DNA from: Luscinia megarhynchos
Lineage: Eukaryota; Chordata; Aves; Passeriformes; Turdidae
Direction of reading: 5' to 3'
Length of the DNA: 64,000 bases
Assembly: GCA_034336665.1 (NCBI GenBank)
Contig: CM067570.1
Location: 19,048,502-19,112,501 of the forward strand
The notes beneath the pieces were generated by a model, which saw only the letters and a program-made list of their open reading frames with translations, ran no database searches and was not told the origin of the DNA. Made by a program: the position numbers and the translations under genes. Positions 26,201-41,300 of the stretch are shown one piece after another. Every line of letters begins with the position of its first letter. Position 1 is the stretch's first letter.

Positions 26201-28805
26201 AGCTTTATCCTGCAAATATTTAAACAAAATGCGGCTGATGCAGATGTGAAGTAATGTGAACCCTGAGGGACACAATTGGTGAAATGTTGGTTGTGGGTGC
26301 AGCTGTTATGACAAGACTAAGTACTTCTGGTGTATTTGTCAACAGATACCAATATGCTTTAAGCTGAACTGTAATTCTAGTTTCAGACATAAAAGAAACA
26401 AGCCCTTTTTTAGATATGCTGAAGTGATGTTCTAGATGCTTGGTTGGCTTTGGGTTTTTTCTGGTTATAGATTCTACTTAGACTTAGTAAGAGCCTCTTC
26501 AAACAGAAGTGGTTGAGAATGATGAGTGACTTGAAAATTTCAGAGTAGTCCTTAGGCTGGTATTTTGTCCTTTCTTAGAATTTTGGAATGAAAAAGTGAG
26601 CTGACTTACCAAGGTCACCCTGCATAGTACATATTTTTATTGTATGTGTAGTAAGCATCTTTTTGGGCTGACATCAAATTATCAAATTCATATTCCTTTC
26701 ACTAGTAAAATTCCATTAAGTTCACAATTTAAAAATGCAAGGTATTGAGGGTTAAGAATATCTATGTTCTAACTGAAAATAAATTTTGAGAGAGAAATAG
26801 CACAAGTCATTTAAGCCCTATTGTTATCAGACATGTAAGCTACTGAGTGCTACTGAGCTTGTAATTTTCTGACTTCACTGTTGATAATTTCTGACTTTAT
26901 TCTTGGCATATTTTTGGTGTTTTTCTTTGTTGGTTTTGTATTTAACATCCCGACCCCCTGTACTTTCTTTTAATACAGACAGGTTTTAAATGAGGAGTAT
27001 GTAGAAGATTGTGTTTGGTGTTACATAGTACAGGAGTAGAAATTATTACTCTTAAGGATTATTTGTAACTTGGTTTGCCCTGTAGCACATCAGAAAAAGA
27101 TCTGGCTGAAATAACAGTGCAAAGGATATTTAAGTATATTGGAGAAGAAACACTCACTTGACTTGTGAGGTAGGTTGGATAAATGTCACTGATATCTTAG
27201 GCTGGTTTTCCAGGCACCATGAGTTTGAGAGCGAGATATATTTGCTTGGCCTGGTGTTTGTCCATTCAGGGGTTCATACTGACCCATTGCCATACCTGTC
27301 ATTTAGAATCAAGTGCAGCTGGTGTTTACGGGGATACTATTGGAGGATTTAGAGACAGTGCAGGGTACACTGGCGGTCATGGTTAGAGCATGGACTAACT
27401 TTGTTCCACTGTTCATGAAACAATGGAGAGGTAGAGAAACATCAAATTGAGAAAACTTGGTGGGGATAGGGAGTTGGGTAGAATTTCTGCTTTCTTTCTC
27501 CCATCCTCTACAAAACAGAGTTAAAATTGACTGACATAGATATATGTATTTCACAACTTAGCTTTAGTCCTTATCAGTGTTTGAAATAAAAATCTTGTCA
27601 TATATTAAGATAGTCGTCATTTATTTTGGCTAAAATACTGTCTATAAATGTTGAGGCATACCTCTACATTTCTCAAGCAAATTGCAAAGAAGGAAATTCC
27701 TTGTCACTTAAGTCAATCAGTTGTGGTACTGATGCTCGTTAGAGGTCTCAGTTCAGTTAAAACTGGCAGTTCTAGCACCAAACAACATTTATTATAGCAT
27801 TTATTGTGCAAGGTTTCTTGAGAAAAGTATCCCCATGCAGCTGTGTAATCTGTTGGGCTGCTGACATTGAGTGGCTGTGCTTTGGCTGGTCTCAGTTCTG
27901 AAAGCAGCCTGTCCACTCCCACCGATCTCATCCCCTCCCTTCCTTGCACTGCTCACAGTCTGTGCCAGCAGTGTGGTGACCTGGGCAGCCTCCTGCTCAC
28001 CTGATAACATCCAAGCTTTCAGATATGGGCATCTTCTCTATTGGTTTCTCTGCTGGCTACAAAATTGGTTGTACTAATAGGAGAGAAATGCTAATTCAAT
28101 TCAAGCAGACTGAGATAAGCCTGCTGCTTTGGACATGTCTGGCTTGTGTGTATGAATGTATTTGTTACACACCTACAGAATATCTAGTGGGATTCGGCAT
28201 TTTTAAAATATATCTTCTCATGCAAAAAATCACATGAATAATTAACTACTGAGTGGTGTTTAATTTAAGCCAGTCCTGCATTATTCTTGTGGTTTTTGCT
28301 GTGTAATCTTAGCAAATTATTAGGAGTGACAGCACAAGTAGAGAGAATATAGACTAACATGATCACACTGCTGTCTTGATTTTTTTACAGCCTCTTGTTC
28401 ATATGCTGAGATGGTGACAATTGAGTTTTTCAAAGGTGTTCTGTGGTACAACTATGAATGAAACTTTAGGAGAGAGGTGTGTAGTATATCAGCTAGATTT
28501 GAGCCATATTTTCTGGCAATAAAAAATAATTAGGACCGAAAATGTATGGATTATATTCCAAATTATATTCCAGATTCTGGAAAAGGTACTTATGTCTTAC
28601 AGATCCTTTTGCTGTCACTGTTTGGGCTTTTTTTTCCCCCAGGCTGAAGTAACTCAGAGAGGATAGGGATTTAGAAAATGAAAATAATATGATTGTACAT
28701 AATGTTGGAATGTTGGAGATGCAAATGGAATTAAGACATAGCTTGTTGCACTAAAATAAAAGGATTTATGTAGTCTAAGGGGAAAGTTGCATTAAAATTC
28801 TCTAT

Positions 28806-28930
28806 AAGGAATCATAGAATCATTGGAAAAACTCCTTAAGACCAGTGAGTCAAATAGTAAATATAACAGTACCAAGTCCACAACTAAACCATGTCCTTAA
28901 GCAACACTGTGCATCCAACAAAAGCCAAAA
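28806..28930 (-). mobile_element. CR1 LINE 3' fragment
   Basis: Plus-strand ATCATAGAATCATTGG, then a degraded body with ACTAAACCATGTCC and a run like TTAAGCAACACTGTGCATCC, resembles the reverse complement of an avian CR1 3' end. The element therefore lies on the minus strand with its 3' end at the low coordinate. It is diverged and short. Confidence 0.6.
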
Positions 28931-29380
28931 TAATTTCATTTGGCAGCAGTTGTGGAACAGCTACGCCCTCGTATTTTTTTTTTTTTTTTTTGTCCAGAAT
29001 GGTTTGGATCCTAATTGGAGCTATACCTGGTAGCTGCTATGACAGGAATCCAGGAAATACAGAATTCTGAAATTTGAAAATTGGTTGCTAAAGTCTTGCC
29101 CATACCTCACAGTATTTTATCCTTTTGTATTTCCCCACCTGAAGTATAACACTCAAGTTTAATATTATTGCAGCAAACATGAAGAAAGTCACTCATTGTG
29201 GCTACATGTGAAAATGATCTGAAGTACTTGGCATTTTCTGAACTTCTAAAAAATGCTTATATTTGCTGTGTGGGGCTTTTTTTGTTTGCTTTTTTACAGG
29301 TTTTATTGACTTTTGTATTGACTTAGACATGATTTCAGTATACAGAAGGAAAAACTAAATTTTATTTTTATTACTTACAG

Positions 29381-32300
29381 TATTTAGACTTCCGAAGCCA
29401 TGGGAGTAAAGGTCCAGAGACCTCGTTGCTTTTTTGACATAGCCATCAACAATGTACCCGGTAAGAAAATGAAAGCAACGATTCAGTAGCATGATATTAA
29501 TATGAAATATGTATAGGAATAACACAAATACAAATTAACTTTACAATAAATATGGTGCTTTTTTTTCAGCTGGAAGAGTGGTCTTTGAATTGTTTTCAGA
29601 TGTGTGTCCAAAGACATGTGAGAATTTTCGCTGCCTTTGCACAGGTTTGTAGATTTTACTATTTAATCTGTAATTTTAAATGTAGTACCATGTTAATTAG
29701 TTTAATAATAGATGCCTATTATTTTTCATGACATTTTCTTAAATATGAAAATAAGTTCAGCATTGGTTCTTGACACCTCCAAAGTTTTAGCTGATGTACA
29801 CATATGATCCTACACGTATGATGCAGAGTCAAAGCCGCTGTAGCTTTGGCTTAGTGTGTTGCAGGGAGTATATACTAACCAACTTTAAATACAGGCACAG
29901 TAAGCTGATTTTCTGTTACTAGCACAGATACTACTGTTCACATTATATAACATCATCCAGTCTTGAAAAGTAGCCAGCAAGAGGTCAACCATGCAGACTT
30001 ACTTTTCAGTCTCATGATACTCTGAGGAATTTGAAAGGTAGTGCTGGTATTTGTCAGTTGTTTTTTCTGTTATTTTAGTTTCTTGATGGAAACTGGTGAT
30101 TTCTACTCCTACTGAAAGTGTATTTCTTGAGGAAAAATACTCAGAAGATTCTCTCTTGGAAACATTTACAAACAGAGTTACTTTTCTGTGGACTGCATAC
30201 TTTTGTTGAAATGCTGACAACTTAGCAAAACTTGAGTTTATTGTCACAAAAATAACTTTGTGAATACATAAATAGCATATCTGCTTTCTGTCTTCAGCTT
30301 TTTCTGCTTCCTTTCCTTCCAGCTTGGTTGTTTTTCAGGTCAAGAATCTGTAGCTGTTAATAGTGAAGCCCTCAGCAGTACTAATATGATCTAAATCAGG
30401 TGTGGATACATAATTACATTCATGTTAAGTTAACTTAGAACATGCAACACACCATTCAGGAAGTCTGCAAGAATGTAGGTATTACGTCATCTGAGAATAG
30501 GTTTTCTGCCACAAAATCAAATTGTCAAAATTGTTTAGAAATTTGGACTTTAATGATTTTTAATGGCTGTGGCTACATTAACACATGATCGTGGCATTCT
30601 TGATCTGCTGTCAACCAAAAGTCAGATTATTGAATAAAGGTGTTACTCCCTACTGCTGCTTTTTATTTGTGAATTGAATTCTTTCAACAGCATTTCAGGT
30701 CAGCAACAAGTGTAACTTAAGTTCATCCTTTGTTGCTGACATCCATAATCAAATTCAGATCCTGAATTATTTTGCTGCCTTAACACATATAAGAATAGCG
30801 AGAAAAATATGCAGGAAGTTTATGATATTAATCATCAGCTTATTATTCAAACTTTTAATTTTTGTTTTTCTTACCCAATTTTTTTCTGGAAGTTTTGAAA
30901 AGTGTGTGCTGCCTTCGTAAATCAGGGATCAACAGCTCCATGTTTTCCTGGCATACGTTGAGTTAGTGGAACATACACAGCTTCACATTTATCAGAGTGC
31001 TTATCAAGAGTGGGGTGTTTTTCTAGCTATTCAAATCCATATCGAGATACTAGTCTGTTACAGATGGAGTTCATAGGCAACTGCCCCTCACAAAAGCTGT
31101 CAGTTTATTTGCTCAGGATAAGATTATAGGAAGATGCTGTCTAACAGTTTGCCAGCATGAAGGGGAAGTGATCAGAAGTCCCACTGGTTACCTTAACTGT
31201 TACCTTGAGGCTGGCTCTGTGTTCACAGGACCCACCATTCATCTTGCTAACTCAGCAGAAATCTTTTCTCTTTGAGGAGGGAGAGGTCATTGTGTTGTAG
31301 CTGAAGCAGAGTTTGATTAAGCAGCAGAGCTGATGCAAGGGAGGAAGATTGACAACTGTCAATCATGAGCAGGGAAAGGAATGAGAGTCCTCTTCCTTCC
31401 TCCCCTACTTCTATGGCTTTTTTACAAGTTTTTATGGTACCTTAACCTTGTTGTGTTTTAACTACAAATCTGATTGTTCCTTGCGTGTTTCTGAGCAATA
31501 CCAGTTGTTATAAATATAAGCTGGATGTTCAACTTCAGTCAATCCGCATGGAAGTGACCAAGTTGTATACTAATGTCAGTAAGGAGGAGTTCTAGTATAA
31601 CTGTAGAGACAGAAAGTAGTTTATGCACTGCTTTCTTAAATGTCATTTTCTTACTGGTATTACAGGTAAGTGTCTGCCTCACAAGCCAGTTTTTCAGGGC
31701 ATAGAAGATAATTTTAGTTGAATGTTTTACATAGCACTTTTTTGTAATGAAGATTCTACAGATGCAGAGAGTAATTTTTAGTTTTGTTCATTCTCTTCTT
31801 TAGGTGAAAAGGGTACAGGAAAGTCCACCCAAAAGCCATTGCATTACAAAAGTTGTCTGTTTCACAGGGTTGTGAAAGATTTTATGATCCAAGGAGGTGA
31901 CTTCAGTGAAGGTATGACATGAATCTTTAAAGAAAACTTTACCACGGATGTAATAAAATGTTGCAGAAGTTCTGTATAGAACCGTTTACTTACATTAATT
32001 ATTCTCTGACACATATCACTGCTTTTTCCCCTTTCTTCTGTGTGAGAACCTTTCCATGAGAACCTGTATAATCAATTTATATATGTGCATGCACACATGC
32101 ACTTCTGCTCAAGTTATCTCAAGTATTCAGAGAAATAAACACCTCCTATTGAAAAGATGAAGTGTGAGAATAAAATATTGTGTCTGCTGCTGGGAGATAC
32201 AGAAAAAGGGGAGATTGTTGCTGCATACAGTGGAAAATGTTTTCTTATTTTCCAAGATTTTTGCTTTTGGATTAGAAAGATGCATCTTGATTGTGTTTGC

Positions 32301-35300
32301 ATTTTTTGAAGAATCATGTCAGTGACTTGGATGCAGTTACATCAGTATAAGGAAGCACCTTCCACATAATGTGACTCTTTTAATCACTACTTTAACTGTC
32401 ACTTTTCCTCTTTTAAGGAAATGGCAGAGGAGGGGAATCCATTTATGGTGGCTTTTTTGAAGGTAAGGGTTTTATCAGTCTGTTCTATTTTGATGTTAAA
32501 ATAAACAATCACCTTGACATTCTGTAGTCTCTATTCTGTAAACCTGAACCATTTTTGAAAAATATTTTTGTCTGATCTTGAAGGCCTTTGACTATCATGT
32601 TTAAGTTATTTTAGGTTTAAGATATGAATCTTACAGATTTTAATGAATGAAGAACTAAAACGGAACTCCTTCGTATTTGTCCCTTTCACCAGATTTACAT
32701 TTTTGTTGCTGATTTTAGACATTTACTTTTGACTTGATCAGCTAGCTAAAAGCTGGGGATGGTCTTCTCCTTGAGGGGAAAGCAGAAAGGTGTTGATGGG
32801 GTTGGGTTTCCTTGCAAATTTTTATTTTAAAGAACGCATAGAGCGCTGCTTTCCTGAACCCAAGATGAATTAATGATAGAACTTTTAGTTTTCTTACAGT
32901 CCTGGTTCTTTCTCAGCCAGTTTTGCAGAAGAAGTTATAGTTGCTGCGTTTCTCAGCCTGTGTTTGTCCAGAATGTAGTGGAGCATGTGTTTCTAGGAGC
33001 AGTTGTTGTGTTACACCTTAGCCCACGTGCTGGGGGCTGCCACCCAGGCAAGATTAAGCCCCTCTCCCCTCCCAGATACTCAGGATATTTTTTTTACCGT
33101 TGGTTGTTGTCCGAGCTTGCAGCACTCAGAAGAATTATTGACTGCTGTAGTAGGGCCAGGCTGCAAATTTATGTCAGACCTTGAGTGGAATCAACAGTTT
33201 GCAATTGCCAGAAGAGGGAGGAGGCCTTGCACTGACTCTTGGATCAAACTTTAACCTGGTTCTGGTTGCTAAAATGCCTAAAGATTATTGCAGCAAAAAA
33301 AATGATATATTTCCATCTTAGTGAGTGGATCCAATTAAATAATTTGGCAAGCATCAGAACCAACACAAATGAGTAGTTGGGTTTGAGGAAATGTATGGCT
33401 GGGAGAAATGGAAAAATGAGCACAGCATCCACATATCTTCTGGCAATAGCAGGCTGGCTGTTCAACTTGACTGGCCAGAGTATGAAACTGAATTTGTGGA
33501 AGGTTTTGCTTTTGTGGATCAATTAACTGATGCACCATAGGATTAGACTGACATTTGATGCTATTGTACAGATGATTGGAAAGTGGGACCATCCCTTTCG
33601 TGATTAGTGACAGTAGCATTATGAATATTGTACATTTTCCTTTGTTAATACATCCTCTTGCCATCTGTATCTGAACAGTATTGAACAAATGTCCTCACGC
33701 CTGAAGAATTTCCTTCCCCCAAAAGCCTTTTTGCTGTTTTGGGAAAGAAAGGAGAGGTTTCTTACAGGTGTTTTAAATGAAGAATAGTGATTACATTTTA
33801 CACTTATTTCATAGTTTAGTTGGGGTTTAGTTTGAGCTATTAACAATTACTTGGTCATAAAAAGTAGGATTCATTGAAGTTAAACTAATATTCTTAACAG
33901 CCAACATGATAAATTAATTTTTGTCTGCCAGACAAACAAGTTGTTTGGGTATGCTATCAAACTATCCATGTTTGGATATTGGGATATTTGGTTTTATCCA
34001 TGAAAAAAAAACAAACAAACAAACAACAAAAAAAAAAACCCCACCAGAACAACAAAATGCCTAAAAATTAGGGATTTATTAATAGTTAATACACAGCTTC
34101 TCTTCCAAAGAAAAATAGAGCAACAGCTTAAGCATCTCTACTAACATTGGTAGGAGACAGATCTTTTGTGCAAGAATACTAAATTTTTATTTTTTTCCCC
34201 CTTAGGCTATAAACCATTGATTCGTATTTCTCCTTATTATATAGAAACAACAGAATGATATGTTTTAAAAATAGCTTTATTTTAGTCTATTTTTAATACA
34301 ACTTTTTATTCAAATGACTAAGATTTATTTAATTAGGGTTAATTTACTTAGACAATAGCATTTACCTAAGCATATATTGTATGCTTAAAAAGTAACTGAA
34401 AACACTTTCTTTAGATGAAAGTTTTGCTGTAAAGCACAACAAAGAATTTCTCCTTTCAATGGCCAACCGAGGGAAAGATACAAATGGTTCACAGTTCTTT
34501 ATGTAAGTATTGAAATGTCTTGAAATGCGTATATGGTTTGCTATTTGTAAGGTGTAAAGGGAATCCTTTCAAATATTGAAGATTAGCTCAAATTTTGAAA
34601 AGCCAAATTTGATGTTTTTCTACCAAGTTGCCTGGAAGTAGCCATTTTCCTAATGTGCTTATTTTTACCCCTAATGTGCTTACTTGTATTTAATTTTCTG
34701 TGCAAAAGGGCTTTTGGTAATTTTCAGTAGCTGTGTTCTAACTTGAGCAATAAAGCAAACCTGTTAGTTTCTTGTAAAATTCTTAGTAATCTAATAAGTT
34801 GTTTTCAGAATTGTAGCAGAACAGCTCTGGGGGCTCTGCAAAGTAGTAGAGAGCTTTTTTAAATCACAAAATAGCTTTCCAGTATAGTCTTACTTATAGG
34901 TAAAACTTAAATTCTAAAAATATATTGCAGTAGACTCTTTAAGTTATCTACAGAAAATATTCTCAAAATACATCACTCTTACCCGTGTTTCATGGCCTTA
35001 GTTAACATAACAAGTTGTGGATGTCAGCATTAAAACCTTATTTTGGGATTTCTAAATTATCATTATCCCAATCATCCCAGTTTTCTATTCTGACATGTAT
35101 GCCTTGGTAATGCTAGTATAGGGGAAAGCTGAGAGAGAGTCACTTCGGTTTCTGTGTCAAATAATGTGTACATGCAGATACTTCTTCCAGTTTTCTACTT
35201 ATTTTCTAATGTGTAGAAGGTTATTTGCATTTTTCCTGCAGATTTTTGTATCTGTTCTTTGTAGTATTTATGTAATTTAATGAGTAGAAACTTTTTATAT

Positions 35301-38300
35301 CCTATATGAGGATTCTGTCTAAAAATTTATGTGCAATTTTGATTTTTTTTCAGTAAAATGTAATAATCAAAGTGTTTCATTGAATAGGTAGTTTAACATA
35401 TAAAACATGAAATATTTTTAACTGCGCACAAACTTAGACTGATATATATTGGTTTTGCTCAGTTTTATTAGTGCACTCAAAATAATGTTCACCTTCCTAT
35501 ATGTAGACTACATACTTTGAATGCTGTCTGCTTTTCACTAATACTGGTTTTGTCTTTCTCTTTAAATCTGGAACCAACAGAACAACTAAACCTACGCCTC
35601 ATTTAGATGGGTAAATATCTCTTATTTTCTTCTTACATATGTTTGGGAACTGCCTTGAGAAAATTAAGTGCTAAGAGTACTTCCTTTTGTTTGCATTCTT
35701 CAGGCATCATGTTGTTTTTGGACAAGTCATCTCAGGTCAGGAAGTTGTGAGAGAAATAGAAAACCAGAAAACAGATGCATCTAGTAAACCATATGCTGAA
35801 GTACGCATACTGAGTTGTGGAGAGTTAATTCCAAAATCCAAAGGTAAAGTTGAACTGTACATATGAGGTAATTTTGTTTGTTTTCTTCCATGTTGGCTGC
35901 TTACAAAAATATTTAGAAATTTACTTAAGATAGATGATGGCACAGTTGCTGAAAAGGTGAATAGTGTTGCAGAGCGGTCAGTCTTCTAAAGAATTTAAAA
36001 GTTGTTGATGCAAAAGACATTAAAGAGCAATCATACATACTTTTTTTCCAAAGCTTCTCCTGTCTAAAATTTTCTTACCCTAGTTACATTTTAGCTTGCC
36101 AAAGCTGGCAAGCAATTGTCGTATCAAATAGAGTGCTATGTTAAGAAGATTCGTGGCACTCTGACTTTATGTGATAACTTGTACTTCCTTGGAAGGTATT
36201 GAACTTGTTTCAGGTTGCTCTAAGGTAACTCTTCAAATCAGGCACTTAAATTATAAAAGCCTGGATTTGGCCCTTTAGCTCATACACTCTATAATAAACT
36301 ATACTTAAAGAGGAATATGCCAGAACCTGTCTTTCTGGAAGGGATGTTCTGCTCTGCCATTTCAGAACTGAACATAGTATGAGAGCTTGGATCAAGCCTT
36401 ATTTCCTAGGAGAAGCAGAATCGAAAATGTTCCTGTCACCATGGAGAATCTCATTAGTGGCAAGACAGGATGCTTGTTTTGTAGGAGTTATGATGGGGGA
36501 TCATCATGCTATTTCATTCATAGCACATTCTGTTGATATATACTGGGAAGGGTTGCACCAAGGATATTCAAGCACAAGAATAATGGTTTGTTTGGCCAAA
36601 GGAAAATACAAGCATTTGAACTTCAGCTTCTTGTTTTTTCACCTCCTTTTTGCTCATGTGTTGTGATATTTGGTGGAATGACTTTGGCATCTGAGGTGAT
36701 CTCTTCAATACCATGGAATTCCAAGCAAAATTATCTTTTCACACCTGACTTCTCAAAGGTTCTGAGTCATGCCATGTATTAGGATACAGTTATGGGATTT
36801 TTGGAGGTATTCTGGAGCATGGCATCTCTTAGGAAATGCACAGATGATGTAACTAGGAAATGGAACAGTACAGGTACAGATGAGTGAAGTTAGGGGATGA
36901 GATACCCACTTACATAGATGTCTTCATCAGATTGCCACGCTCCCTTTGAAATCCACTCTAGAACTCTTGAATGGCTAAATGAAATTTTTGGCATTGAGCA
37001 GTCTGATGACTTAGAGCCTATAGGCAGGGCTTTGGAGTGCTTGTCATCCAAAGAGTGAATGAAATAAATGCAAAAAAATTAAAAGATAACAGGCTTCTGG
37101 AAGGATTTGAGTCGTGTTGCCTTTATCCATCTGTCTATGTTCTTGTACCTCTGACTCAGTACTGCAGCATTCCTGACAACTCTGGTTGCTATAGCTGGCC
37201 TGGTGTGCCATGGAGGGATATTGGCGTCATTACGTTTTTTTTCATTGCCACCTGTCCTACACCTGGCTCCTTTGATTGAAATTAGTTAGAAAAATGTTTG
37301 GCTTGTTTTAGAAATATGTACTTGTTACCTTTTGTAAATATGGATGTATTTAGACAATCTAAAACTGATACAAAATATTACAGAGACTTTTTATTAAATA
37401 TAGTGCAAAATAAGGATGTTGAGCAAAAGTTTGAGAGCAGAGAGCAGTTATCTTAGTCTGGACATACAAGAAAAATCAGAAATATAAAGAGAAGTGTCTT
37501 TTGGAAGCATTTTGAAAGAAACCTTAAAAACTTCTGATGAGCATGAACTGACTCCAATCAGCAAGCTGCCCTAAACTGGTAAGAGTACTTGCTAGTTTAT
37601 ACTGCACCTGGAGGTGACTGGAAGACCAATATACTCTGTGAAGGACAGAAGTTTTTCAGTGGGTTGTCAGGCTTTGTTAGTCTGTATCAAGTGAGGCTTG
37701 TGAATAAACACACAGAAAACACTGTGTGTAAATGAGAATTACAGTACATTCTAAGTTGGAATGGGCCCACAAGAATCATGATTCCAGCTCTTAGGTGAAT
37801 GGCCCATACCAGGATCAAACCTTGGTGTTAACACTGTGCTCTGACCAGCTGAGCTCATCACTGTTGTCACACAGCTATGACTTGTGTCTGTGATGCTAAG
37901 CTGAAAAATGAATGACATTTAGTGCAGCAGGATTGAATTTAATCCACTCTTCCAGTGTGGGGATTTGTTAATGAAGTAACATTTAAAAAATGTATCCATA
38001 AAGTGTTTGACTATAAAAAGAGGGCAAGATTGTTTCTGTTGAGATTTATGCCACATCTCTGATGCGGTTCTGTGAATTAAGCTCCAGCTAGCTTGTTGTC
38101 ACCCAGAAGTGTTATCTCAGCCTGTTCAATTGGAAGCGAGTGTGCTGCATCACTGTGAAGAGGAAGGCTTTCATCACTCTTTGTATCACTGCTTTCTGAA
38201 TGTAAGACCTGACAAATTAGGATAGTGAGCTAAATTCAGTGAGTACTTGGTTTAATCTGTGCCTCTTATTTTCTGTTTCAAAATTTCTCTTATTAGTGAT

Positions 38301-41300
38301 TTGATGAAGTCAGGTGAAACCTGAAGCTAGACAATTTTTTTATAAACATGCTGTGAATAAATTTTAAAGAATTCTTAGTATGTAGCTTATGTTGTATAAA
38401 ACATCATCAGAAAACTTACATGGTTCTGCAAGTGCTTGACAGTATATATTTTACACTTAGTTTCATAAATCCAAATTACAAAAATGTCTTGTTTTCCTAG
38501 ACATATTCTTTACTGTACTATGGAGAAACAATGTTTTTCCAAAGTGCCAATTCTGATGAAGTAATCTCATGACACAAGTATAAGAATATGAGACAGATAC
38601 TAATTGGGGTGTTTTTTTCTGAGATTAGTTTAGAAGTGTTTGATATTAAAATGTGTCTTTGCTATTCTGATCTAAAGCCAAGAAAGAAGAAAAGAAGAGA
38701 CACAAGTCATCTTCCTCATCCAGTGACTCGGAAAGTTCAAGCGATTCGGAATCATCTTCTGATTCATCATCGGATTCTGAGAGTGCTTCAGAAGAGAAAT
38801 CTAAAAAACGAAAAAAGAAACACAAAAGAAATTCTAAGAAACATAAGAAAGAAAAGAAAAAGAGAAAGAAAAGCAAGAAAAGGTCAGTTTTGAGATTTGT
38901 TTTGTTACATGTACACCATACAGTACAATTCTCTTGTCTTATAACTACAGACTAGTTTTCTTTAAACTAGCAATGCAGGTTTTGCAGTCTGGGAGATAGT
39001 TTGTTTCCATATACAAGAATAAATTTTCTGATCTGTGAAGGGTCATGTTCATCTGCCTGTGTACTGCAGCTTGTAAAGGAATAAAGGAATGGACTAAGAC
39101 TTCAGCTAGCTTGAAAACTTGAAGGAGTAGTAGGTTTGAAATGGGTAGGGATATTTGTCGCTATAAATTTACTTCTGTACAGTCAGTTTGAACCATATGC
39201 AGTAGAACTTACAAAAATGTAGTATGCAGGAATATCATAAAATTAAACACAAAATTAATAAATTAACTTAATTTTTTTTGTCGGATATGCCAAAACTCTT
39301 GCAGTTTCACTGGAAGATAATAAAAGTGAGAAAGCAGTCTTGCTTCTGAGAATGTTATTTTTAATTTAATAGTCTTGTCACAGTTCAGTGCGAGATAAAA
39401 GTGGTGTTAGTGCACAAAGTCACATTTTTCTAAGCTAGCAGTGAAATTTAAGAAACATTCACATGTTTAGGGCAGTCCTGCCTAAACGCTGTTTCTGTGC
39501 ACCTAAGCTCATTTCACAGAAGTTTGTAAATTGCTTGGGTTTACTATAGTCTACTATAGTAGACAGTTACATATGCTAGTATAAAATCTCAATTTTTAGT
39601 TAAAGAAAATAAATTAAGAAGAAAAGTTGTATTTAAATAGAGAGTATATATATGTTCAGTGTTGCTCCATTGGAATTAGTAGAGAAAATGTGTTGGTCAG
39701 AAATTTACTGCAGTTGTATGCTTTGGAACAAAGGTATCATGGGGGAAAAAAGTTGTTTCTGAAATTGCTCCGTTTTCTGCAGTTCTTGTGGTATCGATGT
39801 ATGTTGAATTAAGAGAATTTCTGAATTATTTAAATAGATTGAAAGGTCTTCCCTCATCCAAACAACTCATTATGCATATTTTCTATACAAAATTAAAGCT
39901 CATCCAGTGAAAGTGAAGATGAAAATACTGAAGCACAGCCATTATCTACTGTCCGTCCTGAAGAAATTCCTCCTGTACCTGAAAATCGCTTCCTGATGAG
40001 GAAGAGTCCACCTAAAGTAGAAGAGAAGGAAAAGGAGAGAAAAAGCAGAGAGAAGGAAAGAGAGAGGTAATATATCTGGTTTAAGTCTGACTATATGCTG
40101 GCCATGGTTTGGTCACTTACCTGTTTTAGAACTCTAATATTGAATCTTTTCCATATTGAACAGTTCCATGTTGTAAGCACTGCTGGAAGAAAAACAGATT
40201 TCTCTCTTTACTGGAAACTATTATCTTTGGCCTAAAACAAAGGCTTAGTCTTTGAAAATTATTTTAGTGAATAAAGAATGTATAATGACCAGCTCAATTT
40301 CATTTAGAATGCATTGCAACTGTCCAGTCTGAGTCTATAATTTATTATTTTTTCTAAAATTGAAAAACCTGTAAATCTTGTAAAATTATTGTGGTTACAA
40401 ATTGAAGTTTTACTGTGTAAATGTTACTGTCTGTTGTAAAACAAAATTGTGTGTTTTCATTTAGTTTCTGAAGATGTTTTAATATTGATTTTTCCTTCTT
40501 TTTTAATTGTACAAACAATATTATTTTTTAAATTATTTTTAGTAATCTATCAAATTCACAGTCAACGTACCAGAGAAGGCTGTTAGTCACCAGATCTGGA
40601 AGGAAAATAAAAGGAAGAGGACCAAGGGTAAATGTTTTTAATCTATTCTTCAAAATAAGCAAGGTGGTAGCACAGTCTCACTGCTGGTGTTACTAATCAT
40701 ATTCATTGGGATAGTTGATTTTAAAAAAAAGAAGTGCATCATAATTGATTTGGGGACTGTGGTTTGAAGGAGGACAGAAGAGAAAATCAAATTACCTGTT
40801 TGCATACTGGGTCTGTTTGAAGAAGGGGGTGAGCAAAAACCATAACAATGTTTTATGTAAGTTAATATGGCAGTATTTAAATTGGTGAATGGAACTAGCT
40901 CAGAAAGGGTGAGTGAACACGGAACCAGTAAGACATCCGTGCCAAGAATGTGGGGAAGATTTCTCCCCTTTTTGGCAGGGAGGAGTTGTCAAATTGTCTC
41001 TTTTAATATTGTGAAGCCATATGCTATGTGCTGCATGTAGCAAATGTTTTTAATAACTGAAATCTTTATCCCTCACATTTTTAGTAAAATCCTTAACAAG
41101 TGTGAAGTATTGTTTTTGCATTGTCTGTCAAAGATGCAAATCTTCATTGTTAGTAAACAACATTAGCTTTTGTGTGAATTAAAAGTAGCAGAAAACCTCT
41201 GGTCAGACTACAAAAATCCTGAAGTAGACCTTAACCTTAAAATCAATTTTCTGATCGGACACTTTGTATTCCCTCTTTACTTGAATGTCAGATACATTTT

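Larger units (their letters stand above)
22481..29380 (+). other. PPIG: PPIG first intron
   Basis: Nearly 7 kb without a recognisable coding exon. It contains a G/T-rich low-complexity block at about 23020-23240 with T runs of 17 (23114-23130) and 35 (23165-23199), a CR1 remnant at about 28806-28930 and a T18 run at 28974-28991. The many short open frames here show no family resemblance. Confidence 0.6.

Noticed and set aside
37785..37862. Possible functional tRNA gene
   Set aside because: The head has lost pairing and key positions and is joined to a CR1-like tail, so it is a SINE rather than a tRNA gene; the same holds for 47500-47567.
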